DNA of 64,000 bases. It comes from Dipteronia dyeriana (lineage: Eukaryota > Streptophyta > Magnoliopsida > Sapindales > Sapindaceae). The stretch is from the NCBI GenBank assembly GCA_032871835.1, contig CM065297.1, forward strand, positions 90,169,052 to 90,233,051. Reading direction: 5' to 3'. Below are positions 25,051 to 36,414 of the stretch, one piece after another (within the stretch, counting starts at the first letter, position 1; the number at the start of each line of letters is the position of its first letter). A model generated the notes under the pieces. That model ran no database searches. It saw only the letters and a list, made by a program, of their open reading frames with translations, and had not been told where the DNA came from. The translations under genes were made by a program, and so were the position numbers.

Positions 25051-25458
25051 TGACCTTTTTTAGCTAAATTCCATCGTTTACACCCCGAAATCGCAGTTCT
25101 TTCCTTTTAGGGAAATTTCCTTTTTAGTCATAAGTTGACTTTGACAAGCCAGAATCGCCTACCGTTAATTCTGGCTTGTTTATGGTCGTTAGTATATTTT
25201 ATTTCTGCAACTTTTTTGATTTCGCTATTTTTGACAGTTTTCGCTATTTTAGGCAGCTTTTGATATGTAATCTCGTTTCTTGTCCAACAAGGACTCGGGT
25301 TAGGGTTTTTCATTTTAAATAGCCTTGTAAGCCGAAAGACTCATTCAGCTTTATTTTCAATAAAATTTCAGAACTTGTTTCTTAAATATTTTGGTGGATT
25401 CCAGTTTTCAATAGAATTTAGTCGTCGGTCTAATTCTTTTTACGTTTTCACAGCATTA
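25051..25458 (+). mobile_element. 3' LTR of element B
   Basis: Near-identical to 20014-20418 over its length with scattered substitutions. It starts with TG at 25051 and ends at about 25458, where the match to the 5' LTR stops. The bases beside the two outer ends do not form an obvious 5-bp target duplication. Confidence 0.85.
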
Positions 25459-25967
25459 GTTTCATCAGCCGTGTTGTTTCTAATTGTACTAATGTTATTG
25501 ATAGTATCATAACATGTAATGTAGGCATGATGTTAATGAAAGTAACATCGTTTTGAAATTGTTGCAGGCTTTACTTTTAATATGATTATTTCCTTAAAAA
25601 AGGATCATCATATGCTCATCGCTTCAAATGATTGTTATACAATTTATTATTGATCAATTTTTATTGGCAAGACGGTTTTATTAGTAGATATGCAACTAAT
25701 TTCATACAACAATGAGTATTTGGTCAATAGTGTCAAGGATAAATATACTAATGACACAACAATAATTGATTGCTAATTGTAATTATTGTCTTAAACAAGA
25801 AATTACAAGTAAATTTTTATAACATAGTAACACATAGAAAGCATACCATTCACATTCTGTGATTCCAAATAGTACGATAACAAAAGTTAAAATTATAACA
25901 AAAATACAGAAAAACATTGAAATATATAAATCCAGAAAAAAAAAGAACAAACAAAAAACAGTAGTCA
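25459..25967. other. AT-rich host DNA downstream of a small gene
   Basis: No transposon similarity and no convincing frame. It is the 3' flank of the minus-strand gene at 25968-26420 and would hold its terminator region. Confidence 0.4.
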
Positions 25968-26420
25968 CTAGCTCAGGGCATCCCTTGCTTGTTTCCATTC
26001 AATCTCATCCCAATGCCCATATGGTTGAATACTCTTCAAGTATTCTCTAAAGAGATTGATACCATCACGACGATCATCTTCAAAGAGCTTCTGAATGTTT
26101 CGAATGTGAAGGTCACTAGTCTGAAATCTCTTCCAAGATCTGTCACGAGAAACACTTGTACGAAGGCAGGAGTTAGTGGCCTCCAATAATTCCACACAGG
26201 TACTCAGTTCAATGAGTTGATCGAACACATAATCCTCAATTAAAGGAGATTCATCAGTTGATTTCTCATAGGAGAAAGCCGAAGGGTATATTGTCTGTGA
26301 AGAAGAGAAACTTAAAGGGTTTGTTCGTTGTTCACTAATTAAGAGTGATGCTTTTTCAGAAGAAGTTGATATATTTCTTGATTTTTCTGAAGTGATCAAT
26401 GTAAGTTTAAAAAGATCCAT
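25968..26420 (-). CDS. Small uncharacterised protein, intact single-exon frame (150 aa)
   Basis: An uninterrupted frame from ATG at 26420 to TGA at 25968. I do not recognise the family. The N-terminal ~60 residues are Ser/Thr-rich and probably disordered. Residues ~62-90 are hydrophobic with acidic patches (DYVFDQLIELSTCVELLEA) and likely helical. The C-terminus is charged with aromatic residues (LFREYLKSIQPYGHWDEI). No signal peptide or membrane segment is evident. A TATAAA-type sequence lies at 26516-26523, about 95 bp upstream of the ATG on this strand, followed by a CT-rich leader, which is ordinary plant promoter layout. Its C-terminus weakly resembles that of the pseudogene at 27551-27877. 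It could be a lineage-specific gene; it is the best host-gene candidate here. Confidence 0.5.
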   Translation of the reverse strand: MDLFKLTLITSEKSRNISTSSEKASLLISEQRTNPLSFSSSQTIYPSAFSYEKSTDESPLIEDYVFDQLIELSTCVELLEATNSCLRTSVSRDRSWKRFQTSDLHIRNIQKLFEDDRRDGINLFREYLKSIQPYGHWDEIEWKQARDALS

Positions 26421-26515
26421 AGTGTTTGATGAACTGAAGAAAGTTTTTTTTCTTTTTTTTAAAAGACAAAGATGAAGAAATTTAACTAGAAGAAGAAAGT
26501 TATAGATCCCACTCG

Positions 26516-26523
26516 TTTATAAA
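26516..26523 (-). promoter_or_regulatory. TATA box of the small gene at 25968-26420
   Basis: TTTATAAA, which reads the same on both strands, sits about 95 bp upstream of the start codon, with a pyrimidine-rich leader (TTTCTTCTTCTAG) in between on the coding strand. Confidence 0.45.
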
Positions 26524-27550
26524 GATAATAAATTTACAATATTTATTACTCAAATAAATATGTAATGGCAATTAAGTACACATAATTGATGATACTTGTT
26601 TAGAGTTCAAGCAGTTCAGTAATAATAAATATTATTTAAATATGAAAAACCATGTTATTTCTTATTAATGGGAATGGGAATGGGAAGACTGTAGAAAAAA
26701 ACTATAACGTTTCAATCACTAAACTTGTATCATGAGTAATAAATATTTATGTTTATCTTAGTGGGAATGGGAAGGCTGTTAATGGGTGTCTAGAAAACAT
26801 TTATTGTGACCTTTCAGTTACTAAACTGGGAAGGCTGTTAATGGGTATCTAGAAAATATTTGTTATGACCTTTCAATTACTAAACTCATTTCACAAGTAA
26901 TAAATCTTTATGTTTATCTTATTTTTGGAAGTTCAAACCCCTAATGTTCATGAACTATATTAACCCAAAGGATTCTAAAATAAATAAATAAAATGGACAC
27001 TATAAACACCGTATAAAACCATACAATAACAAATATTTTATCCTGAATGAATGGTAGCTGGGTAAAATTATAGCTTTTAGATTTCAATCAAAGGGTGTAT
27101 ATAAATTAAAGATTTGCATGTTAAAAAAATTAAAACAAAGAGTAATTAATTCTATCACATTTTATACCATCGACATTATAAGCAAGATGACCATGCATTG
27201 AGCATCAACGTTTTATTTTTTTATATAATATGGAATTTCAACAGAAAATGAATACAAAATTGACTCTAAATAGTTACAGTAGAGATATGCATATATGCGT
27301 TTCTCATTTTTAAAATTTTCCCAAAGTGAATAAACAAATTTAAAATAAAAAGTACAACAAAGAAAAGGGATAATATAGATCAACATCACTAATAAATAAT
27401 AGAGTTGTGAACAAGCGAATTTAAACTTAAACTGAAATATATTATCGCACTATTAAAGAACTGATTACACAAAAGCAAGTACATAAATGGCAATTAAAGC
27501 GCATACTATCAAACAAAGGAAAAGAGGAAATATTGCAACTACATGAACAG
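26524..27550. repeat. AT-rich spacer with a 59-bp tandem duplication
   Basis: No gene is supported. A direct duplication of a 59-bp unit starts with GGGAAGGCTGTTAATGGGT at 26769 and again at 26828. A more diverged relative (GGGAAGACTGTAG...TCACTAAACTTG) lies just upstream near 26680. Confidence 0.6.
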
Positions 27551-27877
27551 TCAGTTTAGTGAACCTATGGCTTTAATGGGATCAACATTATCCCATTCTC
27601 TTTCTAGGAAAATCTTCTTCGCGTAGTCCCTCATGAGTTCGAAGTAAACCTTATAACTGTAATCAAATCCTAGCTGGATAGGATAAAGGTACAATTCTGA
27701 AGATCTGGACAATCACCTAGTTACTTCATCTCCGAGAACCTTGCTATCTTCCTCCAATTTGACAACCATTTCCTCGATAAGTCAGATTTTCTAAAGAGTT
27801 ACTCCACTACTATCTTCATTTGAGGAAGATGAAGTGGTTACTTTTGCTTTTTTGGGACAGGAATCGTGTTCGTCCAT
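27551..27877 (-). pseudogene. Small uncharacterised protein pseudogene (109 codons)
   Basis: Starting at ATG 27877 (MDEHDSCPKKAKVTTSSSSN), a single minus-strand frame runs to a final TGA at 27551 but contains three stops, after GVTL, after KI and after DEVTR. Despite these, the downstream frame remains protein-like, ending LMRDYAKKIFLEREWDNVDP and IKAIGSLN. A short basic KKAK followed by a serine run is at the N-terminus. A TATAAAT lies at about 27955-27961, roughly 80 bp upstream on the coding strand. Family unknown. The C-terminal L-x-R-(D/E)-Y-x-K ... W-D pattern echoes the gene at 25968-26420. Introns could remove some stops, but I see no clear splice sites. Confidence 0.4.
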
Positions 27878-27978
27878 ATCTCTAAAAAGTTGTTTACAAG
27901 AGAATAGTAAAAAAGTCAGAATGTGAAGTGAGAACAAAATGGAATATGGCTTTGATTTATAATAATAATTGACCACTT

Positions 27979-28790
27979 TAGGGTATGCATTAATATGACA
28001 ATATAACATAGTTAAACCTTTGTATATTAATACCTTTGTGGCTGGTTTTCTGTGGTGCTCTGGTGTTTTCTTGTTGCTTATAATTTTGCTTCAAAAAAAA
28101 AACAAAAAAAACCCTTGGAACATGAAAATTAGTTAATTAATGAGTTTATATCATGAAGCATGTATACATTAATGATCGGTGATAAATGATGTGGCATATT
28201 GATGCAAAAAAATCTTTGATAATTATGTTAAACCAAAAACAGAAAAAAAATAATGAAAAAAAATTATCATGGGTTTCAGTTGCTTCTTTCAGGCTGATCT
28301 CCAAAAAAAGCATAACATATTGCAAAACATCGTAAGATTTCTGTTTGGTAGCAATTTTGGTTTGATGATCCATTGATGGTGTTTGTAAGCATAAACTTTT
28401 TCAAACAATCGTGAAGTTTTTGTCAGTTTTTATCCTGGTACATTTTAGTCCACCCCAAAAGGTGCATTGAACCCTAAAAGGTGTCATGTGAACAGGTGTG
28501 TAAAAGGTGCATTAAACCATAAAATGTGCCATATGAACAGGTGTGTATAAATATATAAATAGGTATCAAACCACTTGAGTTGGTTTAATTACGTTTTTAG
28601 GTGGATGAATTTAACCAAAAGTCACCATAAATAAAGATAATTAAATGATTAGTGTATACAATACATTGCGATCACAACAAATGAAAAAATCTGAATTCAA
28701 ATTCAAATTTGTAATATTAAAAGATATTGGTCCATAGTAGAGTTTATTGGATTAAAAAAGAAAAAAAAAACCTTTTTTATCTTCGACTAC
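27979..28790. repeat. 0.8-kb dispersed repeat, copy 1
   Basis: Directly repeated at 53466-54165. Shared stretches include AGGGTATGCATTAATATGAC at the left, the CATTGTGGCTGG / TTTGTGGCTGG segment, AAATGATGTGGCATATTGAT, the GGTGCATTGAACCCTAAAAG series, and TTACATTGCGATCACAA-like sequence near the right end. Copy 1 has an extra internal tandem duplication at 28458-28501 and 28503-28546 (AAAGGTGCATT ... GAACAGGTGTGT) that copy 2 has only once. A fragment also lies at about 8691-8745. There is no coding capacity. Confidence 0.8.
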
Positions 28791-28830
28791 CATCCGTTGA
28801 TAACACTGGAAGCAGAAAAAACTTGAAGAA

Positions 28831-28835
28831 AAGTT
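28831..28835. repeat. Target-site duplication AAGTT, left side of element C
   Basis: AAGTT directly precedes the LTR end at 28836 and is repeated directly after the other LTR end, at 51427-51431. Confidence 0.85.
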
Positions 28836-30514
28836 TGAAAATACAAACACGGTTAAATTCTCAATGCTAACCTAGAGGGGGGGTGAATAGGTTAGACACC
28901 TTTTTCGACTCCCTTATAAACAAACAAAAGTTTGTCCCTCTAGATTGCTTGTATCACAATATAAATATATATATATATATATACATAAATTAAAGATACT
29001 TAATCAATATATATAAAACAAGTAAAGTGTGATACAAACAATTAATCATAACACATACACAATCTATATTATAGAAAGGAAGTCAACATACAAATAAAGT
29101 TCTATCCATAGTATTCAAATAACAAATACAAATATGAGATAAGGATAGAAAAAAGTTGACACAAGATATAACGTGGTAAACCTCCGAAGAGGAAACATCC
29201 ACGAGTTAGCAACCACCAGCAAACAAAATCCACTAGTAGATAAGACAAGTACAATCTCTCAAGTAACCCCTTCACCTAGAAACTACTCTCCTATCCTGCT
29301 CATGAAGATGTCGCCCTCTTGCTCAACAATCCGAGGCCTCACACCTCTTGTCAAGACTTCCTCGCTCACCCTTCCGGATCCTCAAGACCCTAGGCAAGAC
29401 TTCTTACTCAACTATCCGAGTCCTCCCAACTCTAGTCAAGACTTCCTCGCTCACCCTTTCGGATCCTCACGACCCTAGGCAAGACTTCCTTGCTTTACAA
29501 TCCGAGGTCGCTCACCTCTTGCTAAGACTTTCTTGCTCAACAACATAGGTCTCACACCTATTGTCAAGACTTTCTTCTCACAAGGCATCTAGGTGATCAT
29601 GAATGCAAAATGTAAACAAGCAAGCAACGTAGAATGTTATGATCAACACATCCTATGGAAAATACTAGACATGAGCATGAATGCACAAATCAAATGTAGT
29701 CTAGTCAATCATGCATGATTAATCCATCTAGTTCATGTAAGATATGTTCAACATTAATTACAACCTAGATACATGCATAGATCTAAAACTTGATTCACAA
29801 GATATGTTCAATTAACACATAATCATGTTTAAATCTCACATATCAAAATCATGCTAAAATCATGTGACAAAGTCATTTAGATTAAATCTAAAGTTCTAGA
29901 GCATATTTCCTATTCATAGATTCAACAAAGCACATGAATACCTCAAAAGAACACAAGCACATGTATTATAGTGAGATTTTGGCCAAAGAGAGCCTAATAC
30001 ATGTGAGGAACTATTTTTCACAAAATCAATCAATTAAAGATCATCAAATAGTCCTAGAATCAAAGCTAGCACAATACAATCCCAAAAATATGAAAACATA
30101 GGCAAAATCAAAACCTAACTCAACATGTTAGATTTCAATTGAAACTCAATCTAGCTTTAAATGAGTTCAAAACTCAAATCAAAACAATCACAAGACACAT
30201 ATATATGTTGAAGAAGAAAACCCAAGGCAATTGACCAAGTTTTAAAAGAAAACTTTGAGAGAAAATCAATACCTTAGTTGATTTTGGTGCAGTCCTGTTT
30301 TAGTGAGATTAGACTCCAAAAACATCAATAAACTAACTCAAACCTTTAGAGAAAAGATGGAAGATGAAAATACAAACACTCTCAACTTTGAATCACTCAA
30401 ATCGGAGTTCAAATGAAGAAGTTATGGTATTTGGAATGTGAGAAAATATGGAGAGAAAATTCTGCACTCAAGTTTTTGAATCTCTTCTTAGAATGAAATG
30501 TGAGACAGAAGGGA

Positions 30515-30522
30515 TATATAAA
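30515..30522 (-). promoter_or_regulatory. TATA box of element C 3' LTR
   Basis: TTTATATA on the element strand, flanked by CT-rich sequence (CCCTCTCC before it). The equivalent lies at 50568-50575 in the 5' LTR and near 63169-63177 in element E's right LTR. Confidence 0.6.
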
Positions 30523-30586
30523 GGAGAGGGAAAATGGGCATATGAAATTACCAAAAGGAACAAGAAACAGCCAAGCTTGCTTGCTG

Positions 30587-30656
30587 CCCGAGATGGCACG
30601 TGGGCATCTCGGGGCAGCAAGCCTTCTGCCCTGAGATGGCCACGTGCCATCTCGGG
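30587..30656. promoter_or_regulatory. Nested G-box palindrome upstream of the LTR TATA box
   Basis: Two 31-bp arms (30587-30617 and 30626-30656) are inverted complements with about two mismatches, around an 8-base loop. Each arm is itself an interrupted palindrome: CCCGAGATG ... CATCTCGGG around a CACGTG core. CACGTG is the plant G-box bound by bHLH and bZIP factors. In element sense the structure lies 65-140 bp upstream of the TATA box. The 5' LTR of the same element has a single palindrome at 50640-50670. Confidence 0.7.
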
Positions 30657-31428
30657 AAAGAAGAGCTTTGCTGTCTTCTTTTTCTCTCGACCTCAATTCG
30701 CGTTCTTCAACCATTCTACGGCCTCCGAACTGAGAATTCGAATCCATTTGCGGATTACGAACCATAACTCTCTCACAGACATGGTCATATAAGATACTCA
30801 ATCTAGAAAATAATAATTCTACTCGATATATGAAGATGAAGACAATGTATGCAACATGAGTTGAAAGTGTAGTATCTTTCGACTTAGAACTTGAAATCAA
30901 TAGTATGAGTAACCGAAATGACCGAAACTCAATCAAGAATGATTTAAGACTAAATTCAAGTTCAATATCCAAGTTATACAAACATATACACATTCAAACA
31001 CAATTCACACTAGAATGCAAACTACATAGAGATAGTCTCCAATCATGCATTTTCCAAAACATGTTATTTTCATACCAATGCATGAGCATTCATCTTCAAG
31101 TGTGTGAACGTGTTATACATGGTGCACAGCGATGCAGAGACACATATGAATGAATTGTATGTGTGTGCCTATAATGGTGCACAACGATACAGGGACACAA
31201 ATGTATGAATTGTGTGTGTGTCCTAAGCCTTGTAAAAGAAAGATAAGGTCTTATTATACCTTTGTAGAACCATATTAAATCCTTTCTCTTTGAAGACTTT
31301 GAACTTGCTTTGACTAGTTGTTCCTTCTTTTTTGAAGCTTGAATCATCATGAATCTAAACAACTAAATCATTACAAGTAAACAACATTTTGATATGGAAT
31401 TAATGCCAACACAATCTAAAACCTAACA

Positions 31429-31440
31429 ATCTCCCCATTT
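31429..31440 (-). promoter_or_regulatory. Polypurine tract of element C
   Basis: AAATGGGGAGAT in element sense abuts the 3' LTR start. The same AAAGGGGGAGAT-type tract precedes the LTRs of D and E. Confidence 0.8.
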
Positions 31441-31886
31441 GGCAAATTCCATGTCAAAACACCTATAAATTTACTACAAATATAAAAATAAAGATAGGTC
31501 ACAAAATCACTCCCTCACATTACAATGAGTAAGATTCCTATAACTAATCTTCATCAACTCTTAAACTTCATCTTGATCTTCTCTTGAAGCAACCTATAAA
31601 TCATCTCAAAGCGTAATGCATATACAAGAGAAAAACAACAAATGGCAACATATAATATGGAAAAGAATATACAATTAAGTCCACAAATACATGTATCTCC
31701 CCCTCAATACATGGCAAAACACAAGAATTCTGAACCAAATCTTAAGACTAAATATTACATGCCATTGAAAGTTCAAAAGTTTACAAAAACAACATAAAAA
31801 GAAACTAAGTAACTAGCATCTCTTTCTCCCCTTTTTTAACATGAAATGATGCCAAAAGTTAAGAAATATACCATAAGACTCAAATA

Positions 31887-32949
31887 CTAGCTACTTGTTC
31901 CACCAAAGAAAGTCGTGCAAGTAGTTGATCTAACATAATGCTTGAGAGGTGGTCTTGAACTTGAAGCAATCCACTCCTTCAACTCTTTTATCCTAGCATC
32001 TTGTTGAACAACTATAGCACTAAGTTCATCAACCTTCTCCTTCAATTGTATAGCCCAATCAGAAGAATATTTGTGCTAATCACATGACTATCAACTTGAG
32101 AACTACTAAATAATCCAAAAGTATCACAAGTCTTACCCTTATTTTTATAGGACATGTATGACACACGTTTATCATAATACTTTTCCAAGGGTTGAACTAA
32201 CACATCATCTTCTCTACTCTTAATCTCACGAGCTAAACAAAATGAAGTAATAAAACCCCGGTAATGCAAGCTTTTTATCACCTCTAGTAGAGAAAGCCGC
32301 ACTATCAATGTAATACATGAGAAGATCTCCAAGGTTTATAGGTTGATTAGTTACCAAGGCATACACTATTTTGATCTTGTCCTTATTCAACTCGGTTGAA
32401 TTCGAAGATCCAATAATGTTAGTGCAAATGAATAGATGCCAAAATGCACTAGCCTTAGTTAACTCATGTTGACTAATATATGCTCTACCTTTCCACTCAA
32501 AAGAAGCATTGTCACAAAGAGTTCTACCCATGATATTTAAATTCTCAATGACATCCACATCTTGAAAACTAGAACCTATATCATTAGATAGCCAAAGAAA
32601 CTTGTTAATGTTTTCCAGGTTAACTCTAAACACAATACCCCTAATTTCCATCAAAGCATCTAATAAGGTGACACTTTCTCTATATTCAAGTTAAAACTGT
32701 CTAACAAGAGTATCATTTACAACTCCTAATATACTCACCCAAGATTCCCAATTTTTTATCCTTTAAGCATTTAAGAACATAAAAATCTTTACACTTACCA
32801 AAGTCAATGCCTATCTCTTGAAATATCTTCTTTATTCCAAAGATCCCTAAATCTTTTGTCCTTGAAGCTTTGGATCCTTTTGAAGTAGACTTGGCTTTCA
32901 CAACGGGATTCAATTGATTTCCACTTCCGGTAATTTTAGTTCTTCCCAT
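31887..32949 (-). pseudogene. Element C plant transposon protein (Transposase_32-like)
   Basis: Starts at ATG 32949 (MGRTKITGSGNQLNP) with a basic N-terminus, and ends with FFGGTSS and a stop at 31887. The middle block (32654-32226) reads MEIRGIVFRVNLENINKFLW, GRTLCDNASFEWKGRAYISQ, HLFICTNIIGSSNS and VYALVTNQPINLGDLLMYYI, matching the plant family of putative transposon proteins with an LVREFY...LP..TLC.....W arrangement. The end (KEKVDELSAIVVQQ-like) would be a coiled coil. There is a one-base frame change around 32745-32700 relative to element E, a stop replacing Y in the R-Q-F-Y segment at about 32685, and another frame change near 32260. The role of this protein in transposition is unknown. 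It takes the place of the pol enzymes in this element. Confidence 0.7.
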
Positions 32950-34354
32950 TTGTTCTTGTGTTATAAGATTCTATATACATACAACAAAAATGAGTGAAGG
33001 ACAAAAACAAGCATATTAGTCACAAAGATATAAAACAAAGACACATGACTTAAGAATGAATCATCATGCAAGACAAAAATAGTGAGTAATATATTACAAG
33101 TATCATTTAGTCAAAATATGCTAACATGTAACAAAATGAAGCAAGTGAACATATCATAAAAGAGAACAATGTCTAGCATACAATGCTCCCCCTTGATAAA
33201 TGCTATAACTAAAATCAATGATAGCATAAAGTTCAAAAAGATGTTCACACAATCACACATACAAGTAATTTGAAGAAATATCAACAAAATAAGCTTCATA
33301 TGCTAAGAGAGATAAAAAAAGATTTTTCAAGTTCTCTCATAATTCTTCATCAATTGCTAAAATATCATCATGCTCATAAACAAAGTGTGTGTGTGAGAGA
33401 GATATGCTTCAAATGTATATCAAGAAGTAGTTCGATAATAAACATGCAAACAATTTCCAACAACTATTCATCTTAAGCTTTTTCCATAAAAAGTCAAACC
33501 GATTATCATCCAAAATTTTTGCTTTTAAGAGAATATATTTCAACATATGAGCGTGTGTATGCATGTAGCTCGTCTATCCCATTTCTGATTTTCAACCCGA
33601 GCTCATTTGATTTTCAACTATACTTCTTTTTAAGCCTTCCTCGTTTTCTTTTTAGGCTTTGAATCAAAGAAGTTTTTCTTTTCATGATTTCATTTCAACA
33701 CTTCTTTGATTTTTCTCTTTTTTTTAAACATAAACAAAATTCACTTCATGGTGGCTTTCACTCATCACAATGGTATAGCTCTTTCCAACAATAGGTAGCT
33801 TTCACAACCAATGTGTGTAGCTCTTTCCATAAAGGTGCTCATTGAGTTTTATGTATTTGCCAAAGCAAAATGTATACTAACCATAGGTCATTTTAAATGT
33901 ACTTAAGCACAAAAACTTCAATGTGTATCCAAAGCTTACATATTAGTAAACTCAACCTACTAGCAAAACATATAAGAGAAGCAAGGTGCAATTTTAAAAA
34001 ACCAAGTTTTTATGGCTCATAAGCACATGATCTAAAAGCAATAAGTAGAGACTTATTCAAGATCATTACTTCTCTAATGAGTAGCTTTCAAAGAATATGA
34101 AGCTCATATTTTCAAAAGTAATGCCACTCAATATACTATAAACAAACAATCATCAAAGCTAAGATCAATGTGAACAATATCACTATTAGATCCTAAAATA
34201 GCAAATGTCAATGAGAACCGTATGTATGCTATACAAAATTCTCTAATATGACATGCTATGAGATGTATATCAAAAATTGAATCAAATGATGAATATCTAA
34301 GAGAACATGCATTAGAGTATAGAGATACCTTTTGCACATTATATTCACCAAATA
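32950..34354 (-). other. Element C internal spacer without recognisable gene
   Basis: AT-rich sequence collinear with 59756-60743 of element E. It has no frame conserved between the two copies, so it is probably untranslated internal sequence. Confidence 0.5.
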
Positions 34355-34640
34355 TCATACTTCCGCCCTTTTTATGAGCACTCTTGCCTTGAATGTCCTC
34401 ATGACACCAAGTTGACGATGTTTCACAACAAGAGTATAAAAAGCATAATATCTCAACTCAATCAACACATATATCAAAATAACTTCTCTAAAGTTAACCA
34501 ACAAATTTTGACCATCATAACAAACATGATGTGAGATAACCAAGTTCATATCAATACATGGAGTATTCAAAGGTAGCAAGCAAGAATTCTCAACACAATT
34601 GATATATTGCCTCAAAGCAACCTCACATGTGCTCCTTATG
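34355..34640 (-). other. Conserved unrecognised segment of element C
   Basis: A frame reading LRQYINCVENSCLL, NLVISHHVCYDGQNLLVNF and RYYAFYTLVVKHRQLGVMR is preserved in element E at 59477-59755, including the RARVLIKRA ending. It lies directly after gag in both copies. I do not recognise it. It could be the N-terminus of the downstream product, a gag extension in another frame, or a pol remnant. Confidence 0.35.
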
Positions 34641-36414
34641 TTAGTGATAAGAGCACTACCCTTGAACCACTTGTTCTTGGGTGTACCAACACAAACATTT
34701 CCAATATCATCCTTGACAACAATGTTAAATCTAAAGTAAAGTCCTTCAATGACTTGATTAACAAGAATATCATAAATACACTCTTCCTTAACATTTTCAA
34801 CACAAGCTTTGTCAAGTTAAACAAGATTAGTTTTCTTCCTACTCCACAACTTCTACTCATGCTTAGCAATATTATCATGTTTTTTCAAATTTCAAATCCT
34901 TAGCATGTTCAAGTTGAAGTTTAATCTCCTTATCTCTAGATTCATTTCCTAATTTGCATTTTTCAATATATTTATAACACCTATGCTTAATGAGACCTAT
35001 TGTGTTGCAATAATGGTAAATTGGAATAAAAGATGAGATTGTACCTTTTGGAGTTGAACTAGCTTCACTAGGAGTTTGCAAAAATACCTTGTTCGCCAAC
35101 TTCTTTTGTGCTTTTGATCGTCTCTTCTTGTGTGGTTTCTTATCAATCACAACTTCATCCAAGTGAGTAGGAAGTGGTACTTCCAAGAGATCATCTTCAA
35201 CTACCAAGTCATCTTTACCACTAAGAGAGTTAACAAGATTCCTAACACTAGACACACTTACCGAATCATTTACTAAGTCCTTGATGGCCTCCTTAGCCGT
35301 GTCTATCTCTTCCATTAATTCTTGTTCTCTCTTCTTCAAAGAATATATCACATTGTCTTTCTCAAGGTTTATCTTTTCAAGTTCTCTAAACTTCTTCATA
35401 ATATCACCTTTCTCACCAAGAAGTCTACGAGTGACAATCACAAACTCATCTAGATGTTTCTTGATCAAATCATCCTTCTCGCCTACCTCTCTTAGAGCAT
35501 TATCTCTATCTTCTTCAAGCTTCTCTATATTGGCCAACAACTCAAGATTAGTAGGAATGGAACTAGAGCTTCCATGATGATTTGTATCAAAGTTCTTGTT
35601 CAAATATATTGTACCATCAACATCTAGTGGAGAATGAGAAGCCGTTAGAGCTACAAAGTTGCTCACCAATTCTTCATCACTTGAAGACTCACTACTAGAG
35701 CTCTCATTATCACTAGAATTATCATCACTCCAAGTAGCCACCAACACTTTGCCTTTCGTGTCTTTCTTAGATGGATTCTTGGTGCACTCACTAGCAAAGT
35801 GACCGAAACCATGACAATTGTAGCATTGAACATCTTTCTTGTTCATGGCTTGACTATTCTTCTCATTCCTTGAAGATGATGTTTTCTTAACTCCATTTTC
35901 CTTAGAAGACTTCCCTCTAGGCTTGGCATTTTTCTTAGAAACTTCTTAAACTTTCTAACTAAAAGAGTCATCTCTTCATTTTCATCATCACTCTCCTCCT
36001 CAATAGCATTGAGAGCGATTCCCTTACTCTTAATCTTTGGCTTTAAGCACATCTCATAAGTTTGAAGAGACCCAAGAAACTCATCAACGTTCATGCTATC
36101 CACATCCTTGCTTTCCTCAATAGCTATCACCTTTGATTTAAATCTCTTAGAAAGAGATTTTCCATTTAAACGCTCTTTTGAGATAGGTACTCTTAGTACT
36201 TGACATTTTTTAGCAATGTTAAGAAGCCGGAATTGGAAGTCTTCAAACTTTTCTTCTTCACCCATACTTAAACCTTGAAATTGTGATGCCAACATTTGAA
36301 GCCTTGATTTCTTCACCACTAAGGTTCCTTCATTAGTAACTTGGAGAGTATCCCAAGCTTCCTTTGTGGATTCAAGATTTTGAATGTAGAAGAATTGATG
36401 CGCATCAACTCCTC
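34641..36414 (-). pseudogene. Element C gag, main part (SIRE type)
   Basis: Continuing from the part beyond element D, minus-strand frames at 36319-35843 and 35846-34875 encode SIRE-type copia gag: FQGLSMGEEEKFEDFQFRLL, LGSLQTYEMCLKPKIKSKGI, then a CCHC knuckle CYNCHGFGHFASEC near 35830-35790, an acidic serine-rich stretch, a long coiled coil (NIEKLEEDRDNALREVGEKD) and a second knuckle-like motif (HYCNTIGLIKHRC) near 34990. One frame change near 35950 and others near 34870 break it. The second knuckle normally precedes the protease in SIRE polyproteins, but no protease follows here. Confidence 0.8.

Larger units (their letters stand above)
28836..31428 (-). mobile_element. 3' LTR of element C (SIRE-like, minus strand)
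   Basis: A 2.59-kb LTR in reverse orientation, from TGTTAGGTTTTAGATTGTG (5' end in element sense, at 31428) to TGTTTGTATTTTCA at 28836. It is matched by 48943-51426, 54726-57358 and 62262-64000. A run of G (28875-28881, C in element sense) near its 3' end belongs to the CTATTCACCCCC motif. The region at 29270-29580 holds CAAGACTT-CCTCGCTCACC-type repeats that open short chance frames. Confidence 0.9.

Noticed and set aside
29173..29548. Open frames of about 100 and 66 codons in the element C 3' LTR
   Set aside because: They arise from repeated CAAGACTTCCTCGCTCACC-type sequence in the LTR and are not kept in the other LTR copies.
30409..30993. 194-codon minus-strand frame
   Set aside because: It lies wholly inside the LTR across the TATA box and palindrome. 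The matching LTRs do not keep the frame.
35281..35577. 98-codon plus-strand frame, also seen in reverse at 58560-58856
   Set aside because: Shadow of the gag coiled coil on the opposite strand; it is conserved only because gag is.
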